This document shows, piece by piece, positions 48,304 to 57,025 of a stretch of 60,283 nucleotides of DNA; the first letter of the stretch is position 1; every line of letters starts with the position of its first letter. The notes beneath the pieces are model-generated. The model saw only the letters and a program-made list of their open reading frames with translations, was not told where the DNA came from and made no database searches. The stretch spans positions 1-60,283 of the forward strand of contig WGNO01000039.1 in NCBI GenBank assembly GCA_016124525.1, given 5' to 3'. The DNA is from Nostoc sp. RI_552 (GTDB taxonomy: Bacteria > Cyanobacteriota > Cyanobacteriia > Cyanobacteriales > Nostocaceae). The position numbers and the translations under genes were made by a program.

Positions 48304-48744
48304 TCAGCTAGGGAAATCTAACTTGCATTCAAGTGCTTTTTTTTGCATGGTTTTGAAAATGTTGTAAAATCCATTAGCACGGGAAGGAGTGAGACTGACA
48401 TTTAGACCTGTTTCTTGAATAAAATCGGGAGTGAGTTGGACAATTTCCCCAGGAGTTAGTCCGTTTAAGCCTTCCACCAACAGCGCCACCAATCCCTTTG
48501 TTAACTGAGAATCAGAATCACCCTGGTATAGAACCTTACCATCTTCCAGTCCTGCGGTGATATAAACTTGAGATACACAACCAGGAACTTTGTTTTCTGG
48601 AACTTTGCTAGTTTCTGGAAAATCATTCAGCTTCTGAGCATACCAGATTAATTGTTCGTAACGACGCTTCGGGTCGGTAGCACGTTGAAAGCGCTGGACG
48701 ATTTTAGCAAGAGCAGGTGGCAAAGAATCCATAGTTGAAGACAT
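48304..48744 (-). CDS. sufE: SufE-family sulfur acceptor
   Basis: Accepts sulfur from the cysteine desulfurase SufS and passes it to the Fe-S scaffold. The 146 residues fit SufE. The active-site cysteine lies in ENKVPGCVSQVY (near residue 52), and IVQRFQRATDPKRRYEQLI precedes it. The C-terminal LTPSRANGFYNIFKTM is conserved. Other suf genes are not in the window. It is convergent with murJ. Confidence 0.93.
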   Translation of the reverse strand: MSSTMDSLPPALAKIVQRFQRATDPKRRYEQLIWYAQKLNDFPETSKVPENKVPGCVSQVYITAGLEDGKVLYQGDSDSQLTKGLVALLVEGLNGLTPGEIVQLTPDFIQETGLNVSLTPSRANGFYNIFKTMQKKALECKLDFPS

Positions 48745-48864
48745 AACAGAAGCTGCAAATAATCAGTCTTACTTTGAGTGTAGTTGATTTTGCCAGGGAT
48801 GGTCTGAACCTAATTCGTAATTCTCATTGATATAGAGCTTGTTTTAACTGCTGACAGGCTTTTT

Positions 48865-49161
48865 CTATAGTGCTGGAATATTATTTGTTGATTTTGTTGA
48901 TTTTGTTGCTTTCATAGAATTTACAGGTGTACTTGGTGATTGTTGGGAAATCTGATTTAATTCATTACCTTGGCGGATAACTGCAAGCCATAATTGAGCA
49001 GGAGTCATAGCCACTGAACCAAATGATAGGGAAATGGCCGTGATTAGCACCAGTCCTATGGACAGCAATAATGTTCCTAGCAATAAGCGATCGCTCAGTA
49101 TTTCTAATCGTAATTTCCCCATGAGATTATTTTGCAATCGCCCCCATAACCAGAACTTCAA
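48865..49161 (-). pseudogene. N-terminal fragment of a FecCD-type iron-siderophore permease
   Basis: The 98-residue frame begins with a TTG and reads LLLGTLLLSIGLVLITAIS, then LSFGSVAMTPAQLWLAVIRQ. That is the first span and first loop of FecCD permeases, which normally run past 330 residues. After NELNQ the sequence changes to a Ser/Thr/Lys-rich tail (TKSTKSTNN) unlike any permease, and the frame ends. The remaining eight or so spans are absent, and sufE follows at once. I read it as a deletion remnant; an expressed mini-protein is the alternative. The tail DNA holds a TTGATTTTG short repeat. Confidence 0.6.
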
Positions 49162-49375
49162 AAGTTTTATTGGATGATTATAATTTTCAATAGTTCCCGG
49201 TTTTTATTACGGAATTAACAAAAATTATTGTCAATAAACTTGAGAAAATTACTCATACCTTGTGTTTTTTCTGTATTCTTGCATTTTTCTAACAAGTGTT
49301 GTATAATTGCTCATTACACTTACATTTAGGAGGTGATACAAGTAGTGCTGGTGTTAGAGTCCAAAGCTAAGTGCA

Positions 49376-49423
49376 ATCAATGTAGAATCCCCTCGGCTAA
49401 AGACAGGGGAGTGTCAAAACCAT
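49376..49423 (+). mobile_element. Possible IS200/IS605 right-end remnant (no tnpB)
   Basis: TGTAGAATCCCCTCGGCTAA, then AGACAGGGGAGTGTCAAAA, matches the AGAATCCCC-hairpin-GGGGAGTGTCAA ending I associate with IS605/IS1341 elements of cyanobacteria. The stem is CCCCT/AGGGG at 49389-49409. No tnpA or tnpB is in the 200 bp on its left, so only the right end survives, or the motif was captured as a 5' leader of recQ. Confidence 0.5.
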
Positions 49424-49450
49424 AGAGAGAGCTCCTGCTAACCCATCACC

Positions 49451-51625
49451 ATGCTTCAGTACCCCCATCTCGAACAAGCGCTTAAATATCACTTTGGTTA
49501 CGATAACTTCCGTCCCGGACAGAGGCAAATTATTGAAGATGCGCTGCAAAATCGAGATTTGCTAGTAATAATGCCTACAGGAGGAGGTAAATCCCTTTGC
49601 TTTCAATTACCAGCATTAATTAAAAAAGGCTTAACAGTAGTAGTTTCACCGTTAATCGCCTTAATGCAAGACCAAGTAGAAGCACTGCGAAATAACAATA
49701 TTCCTGCCACATTTCTCAACAGCAGCGTCAATCCTTACAAAGTGCGATCGCGGGAAGAAGCCATCCGCAACGGTAAAATTAAACTACTCTACATCGCTCC
49801 AGAAAGGCTACTCAGTGAAAAATTTCTGCCATTTTTAGACCTGGTACATCACCAAGTGGGTGTTTCCACCTTCGCCATTGACGAAGCCCACTGTGTCTCA
49901 GAGTGGGGACACGACTTTCGCCCCGAATATCGTCAATTAAAATCTCTGCGTCGCCGTTACCCAGGTGTTCCCACCATTGCTCTTACCGCCACAGCTACGG
50001 ATCGTGTGCGTAGCGATATCATTCAACAACTGGGGTTAAAGCAACCAAGCATACACCTAGCCAGCTTTAACCGTCAAAATCTTTATTACGAAGTTCGTTC
50101 CAAATCTAAAACAGCTTACGCGGAAATTTTAGCACTGATACGAGAAATTGATGGTTCAGCAATTGTCTATTGCTTAACCCGCAAAAAAGTTGATGAACTT
50201 ACATTTAAATTACAAAACGATAAAATTGCCGCTTTGCCTTATCATGCTGGTTTAAGTGACGAAGAACGAGTCAAAAATCAAAATCGTTTTATTCGAGATG
50301 ATGTGCGTGTTATCGTCGCCACAATTGCCTTTGGAATGGGAATTAATAAACCAGATGTGCGTTTAGTAATTCACTTTGATTTACCCCGTAATTTAGAAAG
50401 TTATTATCAAGAATCAGGTAGAGCCGGGAGAGATAACGAACCTTCCCGTTGTACCATGTTTTTTAGTTACAGTGATATTAAAACCATTGAATGGAGTATT
50501 AACCAAAAAACCGACCCCCAAGAACAATTAATTGCTAAACAACAACTACGTCAAGTAATTGATTATGCTGAAGGTACAGATTGTCGGCGGACAATTCAAC
50601 TAGGTTATTTTGGCGAACGGTTTCCGGGTAATTGCGGTAACTGTGATAATTGTTGTTATCCCAAACCTCTAGAAGATTGGACAATTGAAGCGATGAAATT
50701 TCTTTCTTGTGTAGCCCGTTGTCAAGAAAAATTTGGGATGCTACACATTATTGATGTGTTGCGGGGAGTTAAAAGTAAAAGAATTACTCAATACAAACAC
50801 GACCAACTTTCTACTTACGGTATTGGTCAAGATAAAAGTGTAGATGAATGGCGAATTTTAGGGCGTTCTCTTTTACATCAAGGCTTATTACAACAAACCA
50901 ATGATGGTTACTCAGTTTTAAAACTCAATGCTTTGAGTTGGGAAGTGATGAAGCGAAAGCGCCAAGTTTTTATTGTTGTACCCGTGGCGCAAAAAATAAG
51001 TTTGGTGGAAGGGACAGAAAAAGCTGTACAACCAGAATTATTCCAAAGATTGCGATGGCTTCGCAAGCAATTAGCAGATGAACAATCTGTACCCCCCTAT
51101 GTTGTCTTTCCAGATGCTACCCTCAGATTAATGGCACAAATACAACCCCAATCTTTAGCAGAATTTGCTCAACTTTCTGGGGTAGGTAGTCACAAACTAG
51201 CACAGTATGGTAAAAAATTCCTAGGGGAAATTACAGCCTACACCCAAGAACAAGGTGTAACACCACAACAGAACTATACTACGGCTTCTATATCGGCTGA
51301 AAAAAAAATTTTTACTACACCCAGGGATACTGAGTTAATCACATTAAGATTACATCAAGAAGGCTTAACTGTTGCCCAGATTGCCCACAAACGAAATCTT
51401 AGCCCCTCCACAATTATCAATCATCTTTCTCAGTTAATGGCTAAAAATCAGCCTATAGATTTAAATAAGTTAGTACCCCTGGAACATCAACAAAAAATTT
51501 GGCAAGTTTTAGAGGTTCTGGGTGATATTTCCTTAACTCCTGTGAAAGAACAATTAGGTGAAGACTATACTTATGATGAAATTCGCCTAGTCAGAGAAAA
51601 ATGGCGGCGGAAAAATCGTGAATAA
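49451..51625 (+). CDS. recQ: ATP-dependent DNA helicase RecQ
   Basis: A 724-residue 3'-5' helicase acting in recombination and fork repair. The helicase core includes GGGKSLCFQLPAL (motif I, near 43), DEAHCVSEWGHDFRPEY (motif II and aromatic loop), TIAFGMGINKPDVR and YYQESGRAGRD. The RQC zinc module has its cysteines in the TDCRR segment and CGNCDNC (near 375-400). An HRDC domain (about 535-610) is followed by an extra C-terminal HTH_40-like domain (GLTVAQIAHKRNLSPSTI). All catalytic motifs look intact. The ATG at 49451 has no clear Shine-Dalgarno. Confidence 0.95.
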   Translation: MLQYPHLEQALKYHFGYDNFRPGQRQIIEDALQNRDLLVIMPTGGGKSLCFQLPALIKKGLTVVVSPLIALMQDQVEALRNNNIPATFLNSSVNPYKVRSREEAIRNGKIKLLYIAPERLLSEKFLPFLDLVHHQVGVSTFAIDEAHCVSEWGHDFRPEYRQLKSLRRRYPGVPTIALTATATDRVRSDIIQQLGLKQPSIHLASFNRQNLYYEVRSKSKTAYAEILALIREIDGSAIVYCLTRKKVDELTFKLQNDKIAALPYHAGLSDEERVKNQNRFIRDDVRVIVATIAFGMGINKPDVRLVIHFDLPRNLESYYQESGRAGRDNEPSRCTMFFSYSDIKTIEWSINQKTDPQEQLIAKQQLRQVIDYAEGTDCRRTIQLGYFGERFPGNCGNCDNCCYPKPLEDWTIEAMKFLSCVARCQEKFGMLHIIDVLRGVKSKRITQYKHDQLSTYGIGQDKSVDEWRILGRSLLHQGLLQQTNDGYSVLKLNALSWEVMKRKRQVFIVVPVAQKISLVEGTEKAVQPELFQRLRWLRKQLADEQSVPPYVVFPDATLRLMAQIQPQSLAEFAQLSGVGSHKLAQYGKKFLGEITAYTQEQGVTPQQNYTTASISAEKKIFTTPRDTELITLRLHQEGLTVAQIAHKRNLSPSTIINHLSQLMAKNQPIDLNKLVPLEHQQKIWQVLEVLGDISLTPVKEQLGEDYTYDEIRLVREKWRRKNRE

Positions 51626-51659
51626 TTCTTAATTTCCAGTTAGTTTGTCACTATTGCAC

Positions 51660-51857
51660 TCAAACTGCATCCATTGCACCAGAGATTTTACTGCTAGACT
51701 CTGCTGATGGTTTTTCAGGCGTAGATATTCCCTGAGTTTGTTTTTTATTACTGCTTTTAGTAGCGCCAAATTTTTTGTTGATGGATAACACTTTAGGCAA
51801 AGTGATAGAAATAACAGTATTTACCACTGTCACCAATAAAATATCTATAGAATTCAT
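51660..51857 (-). CDS. Small membrane-anchored protein, paralogue of the ORF at 52199
   Basis: A 65-residue frame from ATG. Residues 5-23 (DILLVTVVNTVISITLPKV) form one membrane span, followed by a basic and Ser/Lys-rich soluble tail. I do not recognise a family. Its first 25 residues match the start of the frame at 52199-52423: LL-x-T-x2-N followed by TLPK-x-LS in both. That similarity is the main reason to think it is real. Function unknown. Confidence 0.5.
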   Translation of the reverse strand: MNSIDILLVTVVNTVISITLPKVLSINKKFGATKSSNKKQTQGISTPEKPSAESSSKISGAMDAV

Positions 51858-52198
51858 ATCCTATACTTTTTGCTAAAATGGGTTTTTACTATTTCTTGAT
51901 ATATGATTTTGGTACTTGCTAAGTAAAAATATCAATTAGTCTCACACAAGGTACAAAGGAAAATAAATGTGATTTTGGCGTTTCATATTCTGATTGGTAC
52001 CAAATTTATTTATTCCTGAATAGCATGGAGATTATGGCATTCTTATCTTTTAATTTCTGTGATTATTTGATTAATCCACCACTTCTTGAACAGCTGGGGC
52101 TTTGGTTTGGATGTCTGGGATAATTTATACAAATAAGAATCCCCGTCTTTTTTCACGGGGGAAAATTTAGCAGAGATTACTAGGAAAGAAAAAATATA
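51858..52198. other. Intergenic region with a hairpin
   Basis: About 340 bp, AT-rich. The only structure I see is CCCCGT/ACGGGG at 52141-52160, preceded by AATAAGAAT and followed by GGAAAATTT. It resembles the IS200/IS605-type ends seen elsewhere in the window but more weakly, and may simply be a terminator for the minus-strand ORF at 52199. Confidence 0.4.
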
Positions 52199-52423
52199 TT
52201 ACTTGGGAGAACACTGAGAACAGAATTGCGGTCTGAATCTACAGAATTGGCTACCTGTTAATAGGTAAGTAGTACAGTAAGGGAAACTGGTTATTCCTTG
52301 GGTGGCTTGGTGTGAGGTTAAACCTTTTGTCCATGGTTGACTTAGTTTGCATTGACGACGAAGAATTTTTGAGAGTAATTTAGGCAATGTCAAGCAAACA
52401 AGGGCATTAATTAAGGTGAGCAA
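52199..52423 (-). pseudogene. Probable degenerate paralogue of the small membrane ORF
   Basis: The frame reads LLTLINALVCLTLPKLLSKIL, closely like the 51660-51857 protein, then diverges into a Cys-rich tail. No ATG or GTG exists in frame: the frame is open up to a stop at 52451-52453 and would need TTG. This, plus the unlike tail, suggests decay. A short expressed TTG-initiated protein cannot be excluded. Confidence 0.35.
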
Positions 52424-52851
52424 TAAAGCATCCGCTAAAGTGATAGGTAATCACCCCCGTGTAAAGATAGGTGGCTTCTGTTTTTTTGCCAGGGGAACTA
52501 CAGCAACTGACAATTAAATTATCTATTGCTTTTAGTTTAAATAAGTTAATCTTAACATAAATTTTGATAACAAAATGCTGATATCCCTTGACAAACGGAC
52601 ACGTAGCGCCGTATTTCCTACTTTAGCCAAGGGATGTTAGACCAGGGTCTACCCTTGGGAGAAGGCTGTGTGTGAAGTTTGGGACACAAGAGTTTGACCT
52701 AATGTTATATTTTGCACCTGATAAGAAAATCGAGGGAGTTAAGGTCGTAACCTCTACTTTGGTTGTAGAAATACAGTCCCAGCAAGTTACAAAATAGATT
52801 ATGGAATCCCAACACCTTTAGGTCTGGGAGGGTCAATTAAGGAGATTTGTT
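52424..52851. other. Leader region of aas with a stable stem-loop
   Basis: About 430 bp without a gene. A two-part hairpin lies at 52627-52658: outer CCAAGGG/CCCTTGG and inner TAGAC/GTCTA. A smaller one, TCCCA with TGGGA, lies at 52808-52829. The ribosome binding site AAGGAG (52839-52844) is 7 nt before the ATG of aas. If the promoter is upstream of 52620, the transcript has a long structured leader. Confidence 0.45.
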
Positions 52852-54828
52852 ATGTCTAGCATCCAAGCTACACCTGCTTATTTATCTAAAATCACGAAAC
52901 GAGAAAGCCAGGAATTACAGCGTTTAGTCGATTACAGTGAGATAGTTTTATTATCAGAAATTTGGCCCTTAGCAGCAAAAAGATTTGGTGATGTTGTTGC
53001 TCTCCATAGTCCCAATGGTAAACCAGAAATAAAATTGACCTATAGGGAATTAGCAGGGGAAATTGAACAATTTGCTTCAGGTTTGCAAGGGTTGAAAGTT
53101 AAAGTAGGCGATCGCATTTCATTAATTGCTGATAACAGTCCCCGGTGGTTTATAGCTGATCAAGGGCTGATGACAGCCGGAGTGGTGAATGCTGTGCGTA
53201 GTTCCCAAGCAGAACGAGAAGAGTTACTGTATATCATTGCTAATAGTGGTAGCACAGCCCTGGTACTCCAGGACTTAAACACCTTTAACAAACTCAGCCA
53301 TGGACTGTATGAGTTGCCCCTTAGCTTTATTATTTTACTCTCAGATGAAACCCCACCACCAGAAGCTGCATTCAAAATATTCAACTTCTCCCAGTTGCAA
53401 GAAATTGGTGCTAATCACACCTTGATGAAAGTCCAGCAAAGAGGGGATGCCCTGGCTACTTTGATTTATACTTCTGGGACAACGGGTAAACCCAAAGGTG
53501 TAATGCTGTCTCATAACAATTTGTTACACCAAGTCCGCACCCTGGGTACAGTGGTGCAACCACAGCCAGGAGACATAATTCTGAGTATCCTTCCTTCTTG
53601 GCACAGTTACGAGCGCAGTGGTGAGTATTTCTTACTTTCCCAAGGTTGTACACAAATTTATACCAACCTCCGTTCTGTCAAACAAGACTTAAAAAAATTT
53701 AAACCTCATTATATGATTGCTGTACCCCGTTTGTGGGAATCAATTTATGAAGGGGTGCAAAAGCAGTTTCGCGAACAACCAGCCAACAAACAACGCCTGA
53801 TTAAATTTTTGCTAGCAGTAAGTGAAATTCACATAGCAAAACAACGCATTGCCCAAGGATTGAGTTTAAATCATCTTCATGCTTCAACTTTAGAGAAATT
53901 CATTTCTGGGATGATGGCATTGGCCTTGTTGCCACTTCATACCTTGGGAGAACGGCTTGTTTATGGTAAAGTACGGGAAGCTACAGGGGGACGCATCAAG
54001 CAGGTAATTAGTGGCGGCGGTGCTTTACCCAGACACATAGATGATTTCTTTGAAATTATTGCCGTGGAGATTTTGCAAGGTTATGGCTTAACAGAAACCT
54101 CTCCGGTCACCAACGCCCGTCGTCCTTGGCATAATCTACGTGGTTCCTCTGGACAACCAATCCCAGGTACAGAAGTCAAAATCGTTGATCCAGAAACGAA
54201 AACACCTTTACCCCTTGGGAAGGGAGGTTTAGTTCTCTTGAAAGGGCCACAAGTAATGTCGGGCTACTACCAAAACCCAGAAGCAACGGCTAAAGTAATT
54301 GATGCTGAGGGGTGGTTTAATAGCGGTGACTTGGGTTGGTTAACACCATACAACGACCTAGTGCTGACCGGCAGGGCAAAAGATACAATTGTCTTGACCA
54401 ATGGCGAAAATATCGAACCGCAACCAATTGAAGATGCTTGTTTGCGATCGCCCTATATTGATCAAATCATGTTGGTAGGACAAGACCAGCGCAGCATCGG
54501 GGCTTTAATTGTCCCCAACCTGGAAGCCCTAACCCAATGGGCAGAAAGTCAAAATCTACACCTGGGTCTCCCACAAGAAAACTCGCCGGAATTGACCACA
54601 TCTACTGAGCTGGAGAGTAAAATAATCCAGGACTTGTTTCGGCAAGAATTGAATCGGGAAGTGCAAAACCGTCCAGGTTATCGACCGGATGATCGCATTG
54701 GCCCCTTTAGGCTGATCATCGAACCCTTTTCTCTGGAAAATGGCTTGATGACACAAACTTTAAAAATTCGGCGACACCTAGTCGCTGAACGCTATCGCGA
54801 TATTATTGACGGGATGTATACCCGATAA
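52852..54828 (+). CDS. aas: Acyl-ACP synthetase / long-chain fatty acid ligase
   Basis: A 658-residue AMP-binding enzyme of the cyanobacterial Aas (slr1609-like) group, which activates free fatty acids for recycling onto ACP. The P-loop is TLIYTSGTTGKPKGVMLSHNN (near 202-222, cited as motif positions). GYGLTETSPV and WFNSGDLGW follow, with the hinge TGRAKDTIVLTNGENIEPQPIE. Cyanobacteria use this enzyme in place of a fatty acyl-CoA ligase. It is followed after 40 bp by the YlqD-like gene. Confidence 0.93.
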   Translation: MSSIQATPAYLSKITKRESQELQRLVDYSEIVLLSEIWPLAAKRFGDVVALHSPNGKPEIKLTYRELAGEIEQFASGLQGLKVKVGDRISLIADNSPRWFIADQGLMTAGVVNAVRSSQAEREELLYIIANSGSTALVLQDLNTFNKLSHGLYELPLSFIILLSDETPPPEAAFKIFNFSQLQEIGANHTLMKVQQRGDALATLIYTSGTTGKPKGVMLSHNNLLHQVRTLGTVVQPQPGDIILSILPSWHSYERSGEYFLLSQGCTQIYTNLRSVKQDLKKFKPHYMIAVPRLWESIYEGVQKQFREQPANKQRLIKFLLAVSEIHIAKQRIAQGLSLNHLHASTLEKFISGMMALALLPLHTLGERLVYGKVREATGGRIKQVISGGGALPRHIDDFFEIIAVEILQGYGLTETSPVTNARRPWHNLRGSSGQPIPGTEVKIVDPETKTPLPLGKGGLVLLKGPQVMSGYYQNPEATAKVIDAEGWFNSGDLGWLTPYNDLVLTGRAKDTIVLTNGENIEPQPIEDACLRSPYIDQIMLVGQDQRSIGALIVPNLEALTQWAESQNLHLGLPQENSPELTTSTELESKIIQDLFRQELNREVQNRPGYRPDDRIGPFRLIIEPFSLENGLMTQTLKIRRHLVAERYRDIIDGMYTR

Positions 54829-54868
54829 TCATTCCACCTGCCAACTATTGAGTGAACGTGAAACTTTT

Positions 54869-55318
54869 ATGGATGTCTCCAACCCTAACTTGTTGCTGAA
54901 GCGCATTGTTAATGTGAAAGTGGTTGTTACCCCCCTGTGGAAAGAGGAAGTACAACAACAACTGCAAGCTCAAATTAATCAAAGTGATCAGCAGCTGCAA
55001 CAAATCGATGCGGAAGGACAAAGAGCAATCTCGGCTATTCAAAAGCAGAGTTTACAACCACCAGGTCCTCAAACCATCCAACAAATTGACAGCATTCAAG
55101 CCCAAGTGAATCAAAAGAAAAGTGAACTGCTGGAGCAAAAAAATCAACTGCTACAAAACCTCCAGCAAGTACAATATCTTGAATTAGACCAAGAAGTTAA
55201 TCAATTCCAAATGGAAGGTTTTTTCCGGGTTGAAAAAGGTGATAACTTGATTAGCAAAATGCAGATAGAAATTCTACTGCGGGATGGTGTTGTAGAAGAT
55301 ATTCGGGGTGACATTTAA
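54869..55318 (+). CDS. YlqD-family coiled-coil protein
   Basis: A 149-residue protein of the YlqD family. A conserved N-terminus (LLLKRIVNVKVVVTPLWKEE) is followed by a long Q-rich coiled coil (about 30-105), then a beta-rich end (FFRVEKGDNLISKMQIEILLRDG, positions 120-142). The frame opens earlier, inside the aas gene, but the ATG at 54869 gives the family start. It is probably co-transcribed with aas. Function unknown. Confidence 0.8.
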   Translation: MDVSNPNLLLKRIVNVKVVVTPLWKEEVQQQLQAQINQSDQQLQQIDAEGQRAISAIQKQSLQPPGPQTIQQIDSIQAQVNQKKSELLEQKNQLLQNLQQVQYLELDQEVNQFQMEGFFRVEKGDNLISKMQIEILLRDGVVEDIRGDI

Positions 55319-55378
55319 CCTAGGATTACAATACACAGCAGCTTCCAGATAGATCAGGTACAAATATTAAAAAACCTG

Positions 55379-55408
55379 TTGTGGGGTGGGTATCTTCCTC
55401 CCCCACAA
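55379..55408 (+). terminator. Hairpin after the aas-ylqD unit
   Basis: TTGTGGGG and CCCCACAA form an 8-bp GC-rich stem with a 14-nt loop, 60 bp past the ylqD stop. No strict T-run follows, so this is a probable rather than certain terminator. Confidence 0.55.
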
Positions 55409-55586
55409 TGGAAATTTCTTTAAGTAAGTTGGCTGATGGAAACAAGAATACCATCGGTTGAAAGGGTGGGAGGGTAAGTTCCCTGCTCCTTTTCACTAAA
55501 CCCTAGTTATGAGTTTTCGGCCAGGATACAATTTAACTTGGCAAAAGCTGTTAAAGTTTATAAACCATTGATTCTGATACCACCAT

Positions 55587-56849
55587 ATGAGCATTCACGA
55601 AGTATTTATGCCCGCCCTTAGTTCCACCATGACAGAAGGTAAAATCGTTTCCTGGATAAAATCGCCGGGGGATAAAGTGGAAAAAGGCGAAACCGTGGTG
55701 GTGGTCGAGTCAGATAAGGCAGATATGGATGTGGAAACTTTCTATGAAGGATATCTTGCCCACATCATTGTACAATCTGGTGAAAGCGCACCAGTGGGGT
55801 CTGCCATTGCCTACATAGCAGAAACAGAAGCTGAAATTGCTACCGCTAAAAATTTGGCTAACTCAGGCTCAGTTACCACCACCACCACCCCCGAACCAGT
55901 TGCAGCCACAGCCCCAGTAGAAACATCTACCTTTGCTACTCAAAATGGATCTAATCACCAGGAGGGAAGACTCGTAATCTCACCCCGGGCTCGGAAATTA
56001 GCAAAGGAACTAAAAGTTGATTTAACTACTCTCAAAGGTAGTGGCCCCTATGGTCGCATTGTTGCTGAAGATGTAGAATCGGCAGTGAGTAAAACCAAGC
56101 CAACAGCCCCTGCACCAAAACCAGCACCAGCACCACCTGTACCAGTTGCAACTCCAGCACCTGCACCCATTCTTTCTGGTCAAACGGTACCTTTGACCAC
56201 TTTCCAAAATGCTGTAGTGCGGAACATGGTAGCTAGCCTAGCAGTACCAGTTTTTCGTGTGGGTTACACAATCACCACCGATGGTTTAGACAAACTTTAC
56301 AAACAAATTAAATCCAAAGGGGTAACTATGACGGCGCTACTGGCTAAGGCCGTGGCGGTGACATTACAAAAACATCCATTATTAAATGCCAGTTATTCAG
56401 ACCAAGGAATTGTTTATCATTCTGGTATTAACATTTCCGTAGCTGTGGCTATGGATGATGGCGGATTAATAACACCAGTATTGCAAAATGCAGACATAGT
56501 TGATATTTATTCCCTCTCCCGTACCTGGAAGTCTTTAGTAGAACGCGCTAGGGTTAAACAACTGCAACCGGAAGAATACAACAGTGGCACATTTACCCTG
56601 TCTAATTTAGGGATGTTTGGGGTGGACACATTTGATGCTATTTTACCGCCGGGACAAGGTTCTATCCTCGCCATTGGTGCATCTCGTCCCCAGGTGGTAG
56701 CCACCAGTGAGGGTTTGTTGGGTATGGGTCAACAAATGCAAGTTAACATCACCTGCGACCACCGCATTATTTACGGCGCTCATGCTGCGGCTTTCTTGCA
56801 AGATTTAGCCAAATTGATTGAAACCAATCCTCAATCTTTAACAATGTAA
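55587..56849 (+). CDS. odhB: Pyruvate dehydrogenase E2 (dihydrolipoamide acetyltransferase)
   Basis: The acetyl-transfer core of the pyruvate dehydrogenase complex, 420 residues. The single lipoyl domain (2-80) has its lipoyl Lys in ESDKADMDVE near 45. A Pro/Ala-rich linker follows, then the E1/E3-binding domain (SPRARKLAKELKVDL...GRIVAEDV, about 130-168). A second Pro/Ala linker leads to the catalytic domain (195-420). The active-site His is in CDHRIIYGAHAA; the usual DHRxxDG Asp is Tyr here, which I recall as normal for plastid-type E2. It is a stand-alone gene. Confidence 0.93.
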   Translation: MSIHEVFMPALSSTMTEGKIVSWIKSPGDKVEKGETVVVVESDKADMDVETFYEGYLAHIIVQSGESAPVGSAIAYIAETEAEIATAKNLANSGSVTTTTTPEPVAATAPVETSTFATQNGSNHQEGRLVISPRARKLAKELKVDLTTLKGSGPYGRIVAEDVESAVSKTKPTAPAPKPAPAPPVPVATPAPAPILSGQTVPLTTFQNAVVRNMVASLAVPVFRVGYTITTDGLDKLYKQIKSKGVTMTALLAKAVAVTLQKHPLLNASYSDQGIVYHSGINISVAVAMDDGGLITPVLQNADIVDIYSLSRTWKSLVERARVKQLQPEEYNSGTFTLSNLGMFGVDTFDAILPPGQGSILAIGASRPQVVATSEGLLGMGQQMQVNITCDHRIIYGAHAAAFLQDLAKLIETNPQSLTM

Positions 56850-57025
56850 TTAATCAAGGAATAAGGGGCGTGGCATTTATTGCTACGTCTCTACAAGATT
56901 AAAAAAGTGGGCATTACTCAATTCATCACAATTGACTTACCGCAGGTTTGCCTAGGGCTATGGGACTCGGGCAACCATCTGACTACAGAATTGGTTAAAA
57001 TTTGTAAAGAATTTGGTGAAATGCT

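Noticed and set aside
55587..56849. Missing catalytic Asp in the E2 HxxxD motif as a defect
   Set aside because: The Tyr at that site is, as far as I recall, normal in plastid-type E2 proteins.
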